Positions 10,262-22,164 of a stretch of 64,000 nucleotides of DNA are shown here, one piece after another. The stretch comes from Massospora cicadina. Its lineage: Eukaryota; Entomophthoromycota; Entomophthoromycetes; Entomophthorales; Entomophthoraceae. The notes beneath the pieces were generated by a model. That model saw only the letters and a program-made list of their open reading frames with translations. It had not been told where the DNA came from and made no database searches. Location: positions 1 through 64,000 of the forward strand of contig JAKSZP010005615.1 in NCBI GenBank assembly GCA_022478985.1. Reading direction: 5' to 3'. Numbering within the stretch: position 1 is the stretch's first letter; every line of letters starts with the position of its first letter. The position numbers were made by a program, and so were the translations under genes.

Positions 10262-12095
10262 ATGTCACTGGATTCCCCACTGGTGCCCCAGTGTGGGGCA
10301 GTGGCAAACCTCCCCCACCATTTTCTGTCCAACAGGAAAATGCACTAAGACTGGCTCACCCAGTCATACCAAACCCCTGGGATGTTTTGTTCCTCCAAAG
10401 GATCTTGATGCTCACCTCGCTCAAACCCAATCAGTGCCTCATTGCCCCCTGCTGCTCCCTTGGAGCAACATGCATCTCATTCTTAGGGTTGAATATGGGA
10501 AACTTTTCCCATACAATAACCAAGCCATTATCAAAATGACTCAGGCGGTGATGACACGCGCCTGCTTTATTGACTTCCACCCCTATAAGAAGTATTCCAA
10601 TCTCAGCTTCACTTGTGAAGCCAATGCTGCCACTGTGGCAACGGTGCCCCTGATCTTCCAGGATACACCTCTCCCAACAACATGGACCTGGCTCCCAGCG
10701 GACACCACCTTGGTGGTTCAGTTCGCTGGTTTGCCTACCCACCTTCCCCACTGAGGTTCTCCACCAGGAGCTGATGGAAGGTTTGGCAGCCTTTGGCTCC
10801 AACCCAATCTTGCAATTTGTGGTCCCAAATTGGGCCACACGCCTCGCTGGGCCTTAGCATATACCAAGATCAGTCCTGAAACAAACAAAATTGCCCCATT
10901 GATTCCCCCTCACACCGTTATACTCTCTGCCCCTGACCATCTGTTCTGGGCTCGCGTTGAGGGCGGACAGATTATTTTTCTATCCTGTTTTGAGTTAGAA
11001 CTCTCAAAACGCAAGTTCCCATATCTAGCAGCTTCTTAAAGCGCTAATAGTTTGTCTGACAGCCACCAATCCGCTGCCCACATCAAGCCAATTCTGACAT
11101 GGGGTAAAATCCTACCTCCCCCTCCCCCAAAGCCTGATGCTGCTGCTACACCTGCAGCCACCAATCAGACCACACCTTGCCCCAGTGCCACACATGATTC
11201 CTTAAATCAAGTGCAGTATTGGACCCCAGTTCAATCCCATGCAACACCTAACAAATCAACCAATCCTCAACCATATGCTTATCCCCAATTCAATTTTTCC
11301 AGAACCCATGGGAGTTTTTGGATAAAATTGATAAATCAGAAAATATCATTGAAGAATCATCGCTGCAAGTTGACTGGTTCTGTAATGCAAAATGGGATGC
11401 AGAATTCCCCCCTCATTTATATTCCTAAAAGCCAAACGCCAAAATATTCCACAGCGACCACCAGCTTGCAGTAGAAGCAGCCACCACACCAGAATGCTGT
11501 CCCCTCTGCAAAGCTGCCGCCAAATAAGTGGCAGTGCTTGCAAGAGAATTCTATCTCCTGTTATCCCCAAAAATCTTACTCCAAAAAGTAAGGGGAACGT
11601 GAAACAAATACAAAAAATGTCACTGATGCTATCCAGAATGTTATAACTGTAGCACAAAATCTGAAGGCTAAGATTACCTGAACCAACATGACAACGTTCA
11701 TTAAATTACCAGACACCCACAAAAAAACCAAAAAAGCTTTAGCCAAATATATTACTGCCATTTTTATGGTTGGCAATTACTTGGAAGTACCAATCATCAG
11801 TGAAATCAAACTACATACTGCAGATGCCCCAACTCCCTTGCTATCTGCCTTAACATGCACCCTACTCTGGAAAGAGATAGCTGCTGCCAAAGATGAACCC
11901 CCAATCCCCCTCCCCTTCCACCATGGAGGGATAAGAGGTCTTCGCTGCCCACCTGATTGGTTATTTTTGTTTGGTGTGATCCATTAAATTACTCATTTGG
12001 GCATTTTGTTTGAATTAATAAGGTATGTTATTTTTAGTTTAAGTTTTTAGTTTGGTAATGTCCGTCCCCTGGTCAGCTAACCTCAGTTAAATAAA
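10262..12095 (+). mobile_element. ORF1-only LINE derivative, copy a
   Basis: About 1.8 kb containing one decayed LINE ORF1-like gene and no endonuclease or reverse transcriptase, ending in the LINE-like 3' tail GTCCCCTGGTCAGCTAACCTCAG (about 12060-12085). Homologous to copy b (13676-15540, opposite strand) and to copies c and d. The absence of ORF2 in all four copies suggests a non-autonomous family rather than one chance deletion. About 1.6 kb of AT-rich repeat lies between a and b, which face each other with their 3' tails. Confidence 0.7.
10293..11987 (+). pseudogene. ORF1-like RNA-binding protein gene (copy a)
   Basis: Predicted LINE ORF1-type nucleic-acid-binding protein. Conserved blocks in order: PPKDLDAHLAQTQ, RVEYGKLFPYNNQAIIKM, an RRM-like core (TTLVVQFAGLPTHLP ... 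FGSNPILQFVVPN, the latter after a frameshift), SAPDHLFWARVEGG, then a decayed zinc knuckle (SCFELELSKRKF at about 10980-11016, with two Cys and the His lost relative to copy c). A proline-rich linker (11050-11250) and a C-terminal block (YLEVPIISEIKLHTADAPTP, about 11780-11850) follow. Several frameshifts separate these blocks. The C-terminal block is also found in copy b, so it is a true part of the protein. Confidence 0.65.
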
Positions 12096-12312
12096 ATAAG
12101 ATTACTAAGTTTAATAAGAATACTTATTTTATAAAATCTAAATTTTATAAAGATTTAGTTTATTTATTTAATTTAATTTAGTTAAAAATTATTTATTAGA
12201 GCATAGAAAATGAAAAATATAAATAAATACCTGAATTTGTAGTTTAGATAATTTAAATAAAAAAAGTGATTAAAAAGGATTAATTAATAAAAAATGGAAA
12301 AAATAACCTCAT

Positions 12313-12626
12313 TAAAAAATCTTAAAGTAAGAAATAATTGAGAAATTATGACTCCTCAATAAAACTCATTTTTGAAGTCAACGCCATATTTTACTGACTT
12401 ATAATAAACATTTACAATATATATACACAACCCTGTATATTCTAAGTTGCTTATAGTTTACACTTTGACCCAATCCATTATAAGTTTTAATTTGTTTTGT
12501 GAGAAAGATTCTATAAGTCAGGTTAGAAGATGGCATTAACTTCAAAAAGGGTTTTAGTGAGGAGGCACAATTTCTTGATTATCTCTTACTTTTTAGAGCT
12601 TTTTAAAGGAGGTTCTTTTTTCCCAA
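12313..12626. repeat. Palindromic (foldback) element, copy 1
   Basis: Two arms of roughly 85-110 bp in inverted orientation (about 12313-12410 and 12510-12626) flank a loop of about 100 bp. Matching parts include CCTCAATAAAACTCATTTTTG against CAAAAAGGGTTTTAGTGAGG, and AGTAAGAAATAATTGAGAAA against TTTCTTGATTATCTCTTACT (each cited piece is a short extract). A second copy with the same arms lies at 53169-53497. Noncoding; MITE-like or other foldback repeat. Confidence 0.6.
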
Positions 12627-13310
12627 AAAAATCGAAAAAGGTTCTTTTTTCCCCAAATAAAGCTTTACCCCCAGTTATTTCTCCAAAAAAATAGTGCATT
12701 TTTTAAATGATGTTCTTTTCCAATTTTATTAAAAAACACTATGTCATATATCCTTTTTGAACCCTCACTATTGCTCTATAATATAAAACTCATTGTATAT
12801 ATCACATATAGTATCTCAAACAAATATACTGAAAATTTTAATAAAAGTAGTTAATTTTATTGCTCAATTTATGCTAAATTATATTGATTGCCATGTACAA
12901 TAACTCATTTTACCAAATTTAGTTGAGTTAATTGGCCAAATTAGCAAAATGATAGCCACTATTAATGATCTAAGCTCATCCCACTATAATATTATACTTG
13001 CCTGGATTTTGAACTACCTCCAGCCATAGGAAATATGTCCAAAGTTTCTTCAAAGCTTTTGCTTCACCAAAGCCAAGTTTAAATCTATTTAACAATGGAC
13101 ATTACCTCTATTGAAGTCCATTGCTTCCATTTCATTTTAATATATTTACTAAATTAATGGCCAGAAACTGGACCAAGACTTATAAAAATAACGAAACTTT
13201 GGTTGGAACATCCTCTTTTTTGAAAAAGATGATCATCCAAATTGGTCCAGTAGTATCAGAGTTATGCGCAAACAAACAGAAAAATAATTCAAGTTTTACT
13301 TTGTGGTAAA
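12627..13310. repeat. Dispersed noncoding repeat with ATTGCCATCTACAATAATTC subrepeats
   Basis: Follows the palindrome in the same order as the copy at 53500-54360: GGTTCTTTTTTCCC stretch, short subrepeats (TTGATTGCCATGTACAATAA..), then CATCC.ACTATAAT.TTATACTTGCCTGGATTT, AACTACCTCCAGCCATAGGA and a final AAATTGGTCCAGTAGTATCAGAGTTATG. Partial copies are at 33840-34160 and 28600-28665. Bases 13311-13675 are AT-rich with nothing else recognised. Confidence 0.55.
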
Positions 13311-13675
13311 AAACTTAAGTGCATGATATATGCCTTATGGCTGAAGGTTGTTACAAATCATTTTAACCTTTTTTATACTATTATGATAAGATACTATCCT
13401 TGTGTAGAAGTCATTTAAGTTTTAAAAAATAATACCTGAGATAATTATATTACTTTAGTATTGGTTGGTTTAGTTTAACTAAAAATGTTTATGACTGAAG
13501 GCAAGTAGCTGGTAGATAGATTCAAATTTATTTAATTTATATAAAATTAGGTAGCATTTTATTTGTGGTGGTTTAGGAAATCATCTTATAAATAATTATA
13601 ATTGAATGTTTATTTCAACGCCTCCTCCTAGACTATTTACCAATCTCAGATAAACTTGACACATTTATTTTTATT

Positions 13676-15540
13676 TAACTGAGGTAAGCTGACCAGGGGA
13701 TGGACATTACCAAGCTAAAAATAAAATCATAATAAAATAAAACTAACGATTCAAATGAAACGCCCAAAATGGATGGATTGATTGAATCATACCTAACAAA
13801 ATATCCAACCAGGTGTGCAGCAAATACTGCTATCCCTCCATGGTGGACGGGGAGGGGGGATCAGGGGGCTTGTCTTTGGCCGCATCCATCTCATTCCAGA
13901 GTAGGGTGCATGTTAAGGCAGATAGTAAGGGTGTGGGGGCATCAGCGGCATGGGGTTCAATATCCTTGATGACTGGAACTTCCAAATAGTTGCCAGCCAT
14001 CATTATACCAACAATGTATTTGCCCAAAGCATCTTCAGCTTTGAAATGGGCATCTGGGAATTTAATGAATGTGGCAATGTTGGTTCAGGTTATTTTTGCT
14101 TTTGGATTCCGTACTACTGTTACCACGTTTTGGATGACTTCAGTGACGCTTTTGTGTAAAGTTTTCATGTTGATCTTATCTTGTGGAGTTAGATTTATGG
14201 GGATGATGGGAGGTGGAATTCCTCCTGCGAGCACAGCCACAGATTTGGCAGCAGCTTTGCGAAGTGGACAGCAATCTGGTGTGACAGCTGCTTCTACTGC
14301 AAGCTGGTGGTTGCTGTAGAATGGTTTGGCATTAGGTTGTGGGACATATTTCTGAGGTGGGAATTTTGAATCCCATTCTGCGTTACAAAGCTGCTTGAGT
14401 TGCAGCATCAGTTCTTCAATGACATTACCTGATTTGTCAATTTCATCCAATATCTCATGGATTTTGGTTGAATTGGATTGTTGAATCAGCGTAAGATTGA
14501 GGTTTGTTTGATTTGTTTGCAGATGCATGGGATTGAATTGGGATCCAATCTAGTGTTTGGTTGTCTGAATTATTTGTGGCATTGGGGCAAGGTGGGTGCT
14601 GATTGGTGTCTGTAGGTGCAGCTGCAGCATCAGGCATTGGAGGAGGGGAAGGTAGGATTGTACCCCATTTCAGAGTTGGCACAGGGTGGGTGACGGATTG
14701 GTGGGCGTTGGGCAAACTTTTGGCGTTGAAGGAAGTTTCTGAGTATGAGCATTTACATTTCGAGTGGTCTAACTCAAAACAGGATGGATAAATCGTCCGT
14801 CAGCCCTCAACGCGGGCCCATAACAGATGGTCATGGGCAGATGGGATGGTGGCATGAGGGGAAATTGCTAAAGAAATTTTTGTATTTTCAGGGCTGATTG
14901 TGGCATATGCCTGAGACCCAGCAAAGCCTGTGGCCCCATTTGGGACCACAAATTGCAAGATGGGGTTAGTGCCGTAGGCTGCCAAACCTTCCATCAGCTC
15001 CTGGTGGAGCATTTTGGGGGGAGGTGGGTGGGAAAACCAGCGAACTGGACCACCAAGGTGGTATCCGTTGGGAGCTGGGTCTGATTTGTTGGGAGGGGAA
15101 TATTAATAAAAATTAATGGCACTGTTGCCACATTGGCTGCATCAGCTTCACAGGGGAAGCCAAGATCAAAGTACCCCTTATAGGGGAGAAAGTCTATGAA
15201 ACAGGCTGGTGTCATCACCACCTGAGCCATTTTGATAATGGCTTGGTCGTCATAGGGGAAGAAATTCCCATATTCAACCCTAAGGCTGAAATGCATGTTG
15301 CTCCAGGGGAGCACAAGGGCGCAGTGGGGCACCACTTGGGTTTGGGCAAGATGGGCATCAAGATCCTTGGGAGGAACGAATTGCCCCAAGGGTTTGGAAT
15401 GACTGGGCGAGCCAGTCCAAGTGCGTTTTCCTGTTAGACAGAAAATGGAGGGGGAGTTTTGCCGCTGTCCCACGCTGGGACAGTTGGTGGGGATCTGATG
15501 ACATTGGAGCAAGACTTCGGTGTGCAACTAAGTGTTTGCT
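13676..15540 (-). mobile_element. ORF1-only LINE derivative, copy b
   Basis: Minus-strand relative of copy a. Its 3' end is at the left, with AATGTCCATCCCCTGGTCAGC followed by TTACCTCAG in element orientation (about 13678-13712). It has the ORF1-like gene only. Its 5' end is near 15540; from 15541 to 16250 I see no gene. Confidence 0.7.
13830..15527 (-). pseudogene. ORF1-like RNA-binding protein gene (copy b)
   Basis: Best preserved N-terminal half of the family: an open stretch (14994-15527) with PPKDLDAHLAQTQ, RVEYGNFFPYDDQAIIKMAQ, CEADAANVATVPLIF and TTLVVQFAGFPTHLPP, continuing after a frameshift as LAAYGTNPILQFVVPNG and HDHLLWARVEG (14800-15012). The zinc knuckle reads YPSCFELDHSKCKC (near 14755-14800), so the first Cys has become Tyr. 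A proline-rich linker (14455-14715), a segment with IHEILDEIDKSGNVIEELM (14085-14528) and the C-terminal YLEVPVIKDIEPHAADAPTP (13830-14027) follow. Probably a particle or RNA-binding protein acting with a LINE reverse transcriptase supplied elsewhere (inference). Confidence 0.7.
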
Positions 15541-16443
15541 TTTAGTTTACCAAAATTTATTTGCTCAGAAAGTTATGACAAGCAGGGAGAGAGTTGGTAA
15601 ACTTGAAACATTTATTCTATGATATATATAATTGTTCAGTTTTGTCAGAAAATTGCCATCTCAAATTCAGGAGAAGAATGTTTTGGGAATTAATTGTCCA
15701 TAATTATTAAATATAATTTTTCCAACTCTTGGAAAAATAATAACTTGGAGTAATCATTTTACTCCTCACCTTCTATTGACCAGGGCAGATTGAGTCAGTC
15801 TTGAGCTTAAATCTGAAGCAAATAAATGTTACAATATGTAAAAGCTTTCCCCATTGGTATACCCTACCTATGATGCACCAATCACATTATTTTAATTTTG
15901 GACAAAGAAAAACAACTTTCTTGAGCTCAAATTGGCTATATTGTTAAACTGTCCAAGCGCACCACCCAGCCTATATTAACAGGTAATTATCCACCTAATA
16001 GCCTTTGATGACCCTAAATACTATGGGAAGTCATCTAATAAAGTATTGTTTTTCTCACCCAAGCAACTTCTTGGTAAATTATTATAAATCTCTATTCTTA
16101 GTTTTATTTAGGTTAATTCCACCATTTTGTTGGAAAGATAATAAAAAAAGATTGTGGAACTGCTAACTTTCACTTTTCAAAATATCACATTTACCCAGAA
16201 ATTTAGTGTATTAATTCTAATGAATAATGGTGGTAAAGTCCTCTGAGCGCTCCTCTGATGCATTGAATACACTAAATCAATCCTAAATCACAAAACCCTA
16301 AGTTGCCAACTTGTGCGTCAACCTGTACACCCTGCTCCCAAACTGAATCTGCTTTTGCAGATGCAGATGCAGATCAAAATTTAATAACTCACAGTGGGAT
16401 GACAAATGATTCCACCACTTTATAGTCTACCTCAGTCAACTCT

Positions 16444-18277
16444 TTGTCGACTGAGGGTCAACCAATTAGTGCACCTCACCTTGAAGGTGCATCTAATAAT
16501 TTAACCATGGTATCAGGGAGTATTGCAGCTCCCAATACCGCGCAGGGGGTTGGGATGGCTTTGCCAACTGCCTCCCCTTTGGAAATCAGCCTGGGCGCCC
16601 AAACTGAATCATCAGTGATTGTTGAGCCAGTTGGCCATCATAATTTTACTTCAAAAATTAACCAAAGTGGCTAAACTGAAGATACAGTAATGGTTGAATC
16701 AGTTGGAAAATCATTTTCACATTTTGGAAGGCAACCAACACGCCTAAACTGAATCAGCATTGAGTTTCAGATCAGTTCATGGTAATTTACATCAAAATCA
16801 AGATCAAATTTCAATTGGAATTAGCCAAATAGCAAATAAGACTGCAGAAAAAACCAATACAGCATCTGCTGATGGTCAGATGAAGGTTGGAGGGATAGAT
16901 TGGTGTGAGGATGAACCTGAATCCACCAATCAATTGGCATAAAGTAATTTCAAGACAGGTAAGGCTATCCAACCTGGGAAAAGTCGAGTACCAACTGGGA
17001 AGGCCCAGCAGGTGCCATTGTGTAAACCCAAAGGGATGTCAGCGCCTCTATCTGGGGTCCCGCTCCATAGGAAATCAGCCAATTGAATTTAAATTTAAAT
17101 TGGAACATAAACAAAAATAAGTGAGTTAAGGATGCATCAGGTGCATGGCAGAAAAAGCTAGTGCCTGCACCACCTACCATTGACCCTTATGAAGCTGCTT
17201 TTGTGGCTGAAGTGAGGAAGAGATGGGCAGAAACTCACTCACAACGTGCACTCCCTAGGTCCACTCTGGCTCATGCAGTTAGAGTCTACTATGGGCATAA
17301 CCCAATTGAGTTTTATACAAGAGATTATTTTACCTATTTTGAAGCAATAGCAAGGGACTTTCCAGTTGATACCACAATTCATGAAGTAGTGGAAAGCCAA
17401 TATATTGATGTAGGGTTTACAACTGCAGCAAATGCAGACTGGGCAGCTTCTACTAAAATAGAGATTCCACATGGATCTCTTCATGTATCTAGAATGCGAT
17501 CTAACTTGGAGAACATTTCTTAGATAACTTTCTTCTAATCTCCCAACTACATTGGACCCAGAATCCCTAAAGCTTGCCCTGCATCGGGTCTTGATGAAAT
17601 TTGGGTCTGTTCTGACAGTAGAACTTTGTTCACCAGCCTACTATGCTCCAACCCAATGGGCTCATATTGCTAGAGCATCATTTATCCCCAACCCTATGGT
17701 AGCCCATAACTTGGAGGTTATTCCACGTGTGGCAGTCATTGGATCATGTTCAGAAATCTTTTTTGTTGATCCTGACCAGGCGCGACCACGCTGCTCATGG
17801 TGTAATGCTTTGGGCCATCTATATAATAGTTGCACTGCTTGTAAACAAGCTCTCTCATCCAGCAGCCAAGTCCCTGTGATAGGTAAGAAATGCTCCCATA
17901 CAGCAGCAGCGGCAATCCCACAACCTACCCATTGGGTACCTGTACAGTATCTAACCCCTGCTGCCCTTCAGGTGGCAGTTGAGCAGGCACAGCCTTTAGC
18001 ACAGCTTCATCTCTTTAGTGCTGAAAACCCCCTGCCAGTTGGCACCCCTTCTAAGTTGCCAAACCCTTCACTAGCACAAAATAAGCGCAAATCTGCTTTA
18101 CATAAAGCTAACCCAGAGGAAGCTAGTCCAGGGGCGGCATCTAAAACTAATTTGGTACCACAAGACACTCAGAGAGGGGAACAGGTATGTAGTACCCCAA
18201 TTAGAGGTGGAGGCTCAAAGTCATCAACCCCCCACCGTCTAAGGGGATTGCAACTCAGACTTCATTCTCTGTATTGA
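16444..18277 (+). pseudogene. LINE L1 ORF1 (RRM-like and CCHC RNA-binding protein)
   Basis: Would coat LINE RNA and help target-primed reverse transcription. The N-terminal 700 bases are a low-complexity, Thr/Ser/Gln-rich region in broken frames. A folded part follows: PPTIDPYEAAFVAEVRKRW, VESQYIDVGFTTAANADWAA, then (new frame, 17552-18277) LDPESLKLALHRVL.FGSV, similar in layout to the RRM-like part of the ORF1-only elements. The CCHC knuckle CSWCNALGHLYNSC is intact at 17791-17834. The C-terminal tail is Ser/Pro/Lys-rich and ends at the TGA at 18275. Stops lie near 17523 and upstream. The true start codon is not clear. Confidence 0.7.
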
Positions 18278-18288
18278 AGGAGGTGAAC

Positions 18289-21009
18289 ATGAACTCTGAT
18301 AGTTTAGAGGATGCCCAGATGGAGGAGTCCATGGAGCGCCCTCAGGATACTCCCGTGCAGAGCAGAAGGGGTAGTATCCTGGGATGGCTTACAGGCTCCT
18401 CAGGACCTTCAGCTCAGAGTAACCCCCCTACTTCACATCGATTGGCTCAAGTTGCTGTTAAAAGTCATGCTCAAGAACTTAAAATGAGCAGCCTTAAGGA
18501 TGCAGGTTTAAGCTCCAGTAACCCACGGGATATGGAGGGAGTAAGTTATGAGGCCCAAAGGGGCACCCTGACCCTGAAGTCCATTAACTCTAATGGGCTG
18601 CAGGATTACAAGCTGAGAGTCCGTCTTCTCCACAACTTCCGGTCAACTTGCATGGATATTGAAGCTGTCCAGTAGCCCCATGTCCCCCCTCTGAAATAGA
18701 AGCATGGAATTACCAATTTTTAGGTAACTTTTGTTGGACAAACTATGTGGGCCTTATTATCCTCAACCCCCAGGTGAAAACCCACCAATTTTTGAAATAC
18801 CTTGATGATCGCCTCATCTTGGCTAAATTATCTACCACTGAGTTTCCCTTCTTTGCTGCAAGCATATACCTGCCATATGCAGGCTTGGAGCAAAGTTGCA
18901 TTTTGGAGAAAATTGCTCTAGTACAACTCCAACGCAACACAGTGCTTATGGGTGATTTCAATACAATAATAAGTCAGGTGCAAGACACATTTCTTCTGGA
19001 AACACATGACAGATGAGGTATTGCTCAGCTTCAAGATTTCCTCAGGTCAAGTGGATTCAGAGATGCCCTCCCCATTAGCGTCTGGCATTGGCTGTATGTC
19101 TCAGATCCAAGGTGAAGGTCGGGAATTCATACTAGCTTCAAGGATTGATATGGCCCTAGTGAGCCCCTTGCTGGTGGGTCGAGTTTTCTCTCCAATAACC
19201 AGGAAAAACACTATAAGTGACCACAGACCCCTCACAGTGATCCTGACAACCATCCTCACCCACCAAGGAGGTTTTGGCCAAAAATTGCTCAAGGGCTCAT
19301 GAAAAACCAATTTGCAAAGGAGAAAATAAATGCGGCCATTTGTGAGCCAAAAAACCTGGACTCTCCTCATATAAAAACTTTGCAAGAAAAATGGGCAGAT
19401 AAAAAATTAATGATTTTAAAGGTAGCATATAACTGTGCTAAGGTTCGAATGATGGCAGCTCAGGCTAAAGTCAGACAGGCTGAAGCTATAATACGTCACC
19501 TTGAAAGGATTTGCTGACTGGCACCTTCCACTCAATGGTTGGAGGCGTGGGAAGTAGCTTAGGAGATGTATCAGTGGGAACTTACTGAACAAAAGGAGTG
19601 GGCAGCAAACTTCACATCATTGCATTACTACACCCATTGGGAACGCCACACATGTTTCTTCTACAAAAAACAAAAAGCTCGCTCAAAGGATAAGGAGATG
19701 ATAACCCTTCAGCTGGGGACCACCATCACCACAAACAAGGAGGAGATCACCAGTGAGTCCATCGTTACTATTCAGCCCTCTTCAAGGCTCCTGGGTGAAC
19801 CCAACGGAAGTTCAGGAATTTATTAGAGGGCTCCATAACCACTGGTTAATTTCTCAGCAGATGCTGAACTTCTTGCACCAATCACACAGCAAGAAGTGAT
19901 GGACATTCTACTCCATAGCCCGCGCCTGAAGGCCTCAGTACCAGATGGTATTCTATTTGAAGTATATCTAGTGGATCCCGTCACAGTTACAAAGTCCTCC
20001 AGCCCTTCTTCTCGACCCTCTTGGCATAAGGAGGAGTGCTTACTGACTCTAGAGGATCAATTATGACCCTTATTTATAAGAAAGCAAGCTGGGAGGACTT
20101 GGCAAACTGGAGACCAATATCACTATTAAACACATACCACAAGCTATTTACTAAACTTCTAGCAAACCGCATGACTATTTGGGCAGCACCACGCCTCAAT
20201 CCAGCTCAGCATGGCTTTATCCCAGGGAGATCGCTTTGGAACAATTACAATGAGCTTCTGGCAGCCCTTTCAGCTAGCTCATCTCAAACGAATGGTTTTG
20301 TGGCGCTTCTGGATATGGAAAAAGCATATGATTGGGTGAATTGGAATTACTTTGACGCCTCCCTAACCCATCTCCACATCCCACCACAAGCTAGGGCATG
20401 GCTATCAGTGCTTTAAGCCCAGCTTTACACTAAGGTGTTGTCCTCAACGGGCTTTACAGCAGCAGTGATGGTTGAACAGGGTCTCCATCAAGGGGATTCA
20501 CTGAGCCCAATCTTGTTCAACATAGCTTTAGATCCTCTTCTGGCCCTACTCCAGGAACGACTGGTGGGTATTCAGGTTCCTGGGAAGCCCCCCACCCGCA
20601 CCATAGCCTTTGATGATGACACAGCAGTGGCAGTTGGATGTAAAAAGGACCTAGACCTGGCCATGAATGCCCTGGATCGCTACTCCAAGGCGTCCAATGC
20701 ATAAGTTAACACTTCTAAAACCATTATAGTGCAAGTTAGTACCCCATTGTTTCCTTCGCCTTTTGGTCTGGAACCTACCTGGGGCACCTTTAGGCACCTA
20801 GGTGTCCTCACTACACCACATGGGGTTGCGATTAAGGATAATGAGGACCACTTGCTGGAGGCAATAAACTTGCATGTAGCCAGCTGGAACCGCCATTGTA
20901 TCACCCCCCAGAGACGCGCCCTGATGAAATATATCTTTCTGCTATCAAAAATATGGTTCATCGCTCATGTCTGCCCCTTTAAAGACATTTTCTACTTGAA
21001 GTTGCATGT
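18289..21009 (+). pseudogene. LINE L1 ORF2, first part: endonuclease and reverse transcriptase
   Basis: Would nick the target and reverse-transcribe LINE RNA. ORF2 appears to start at the ATG at 18289, 11 bases after the ORF1 stop. Endonuclease motifs: LTLKSINSNGLQDYKLRVR, DIEAVQ(stop)PH (expected QE), SIYLPYAG, VLMGDFNTI and ISDHRPLTV (to about 19300). Reverse transcriptase: SPRLKASVPDGILFEVYL, WEDLANWRPISLLNTYHKLF, QHGFIPGRSLWNN, ALLDMEKAYDWVNW, QGLHQGDSLSPILFN and IAFDDDTAVAV, in which both catalytic Asp are kept although the usual FADD reads FDDD. Frames break several times. The insertion of Ty3-D cuts the region after the thumb (..HLGVLTTPHG.., ..WNRHCITPQRRALM..). Confidence 0.82.
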
Positions 21010-21014
21010 GATGC
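21010..21014. repeat. Target site duplication of Ty3-D (left)
   Basis: GATGC precedes the left LTR; GATAC follows the right LTR at 27006-27010. One substitution since insertion is the simplest reading. Confidence 0.65.
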
Positions 21015-22164
21015 TGTCATGGAAATGGCAGAAGAAGTTTAGACCAGCCTGCCAGTCAGGATGCTTGAGCACCCAAAAGGCAAGCCAGAATGCCAGGGGC
21101 ATTGCCAACCGTGTGACTTGATATGGAGCTGGGAAGTGTGATACAACGAAGTGAGGACATAACAGCAGGGTAAGGAGTACTCGCTGGACCCAATCAGTGA
21201 CAGAGGGAGCCATGGTGACCAAAAGAATAGGTAATGCCCACCTAAAATGTGGGGCGATGGACCACCAGAGAAATGCCATCTGGGATGCGGTTCAGGGGGA
21301 AAATAAACAAATAAAAATTTATTTTTTTGGTAAAATTTTATTAAGAAAGGAAAGTAAGAAAATCGACCAACAAAACTTCTCAGTGCCATGCAACTGATTA
21401 AATAGTGGTCAATTGGGTAGTGACAGGGTGGGGTTGGGGCCCAACAAATTCAACCTGACCAGCACATTGTTCAGGAATGGGGGGCTTATTCTTTGAGAAC
21501 TGACATTGCAAAATTCAGCGGTGGGCCGAGTCTCTGTCATTTCAACCTCAAACGTCTGAACCAGGGCTCAACTACGTTTCCAACAATTAGCATGATGGCA
21601 TTTGGCCCAACAGGCGATGGGAATCCCCCAAGGCCATCCCTTATAGGGATGGGTCCATTTGGTTGGGAACAGGTTTGGGCCACCCAAACCACCCACGCTC
21701 AGTCGTTTACCTGTTTGTTCAATCAAGAGCAGCATATCAGGTGCAGTGCTTGAATTGCTATTTGAGGACTAAAAACTTACATTGATAGCGCCTGATATTT
21801 GTCCAACTGGTCTGGAGATTGAATTAAAACTGTCGAGTGATCTGGCTGATATCTCATCCTTTGTGCTTTTACAGCCATTTGAATTTTGCGCATCCGCCAT
21901 ATTGCCAGCTGAATTAAATACGACCAATTTCAAATTGATAAACTAAGCACAGATTTTGATAATTCCCCTCAACAGTTCTTCTGAGGTAAGTGTGGGTATT
22001 GGGGGTGGATTCGAAGCAGACGAGCTGTTACCCATCGCTCATCTACTACGTGAGTGAGGTCGCCCTGAGTGATGAGGGGTACTGCCATCCTCTTTGGTAT
22101 CTTCTTATTCAGGAACGGGAAGATGGAGCAATCAAGAGCCAAAGGACGTTCCCTGAGACTTACA
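21015..22164 (-). repeat. Ty3-D 3' LTR
   Basis: 1150-bp repeat of 25855-27005, with many scattered differences (for example GCAGACGAGCTGTTACCC against GTGGACAAGCTGTTACCC). The Pol reading frame enters this LTR from the internal side and ends at about 21969. Confidence 0.9.
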
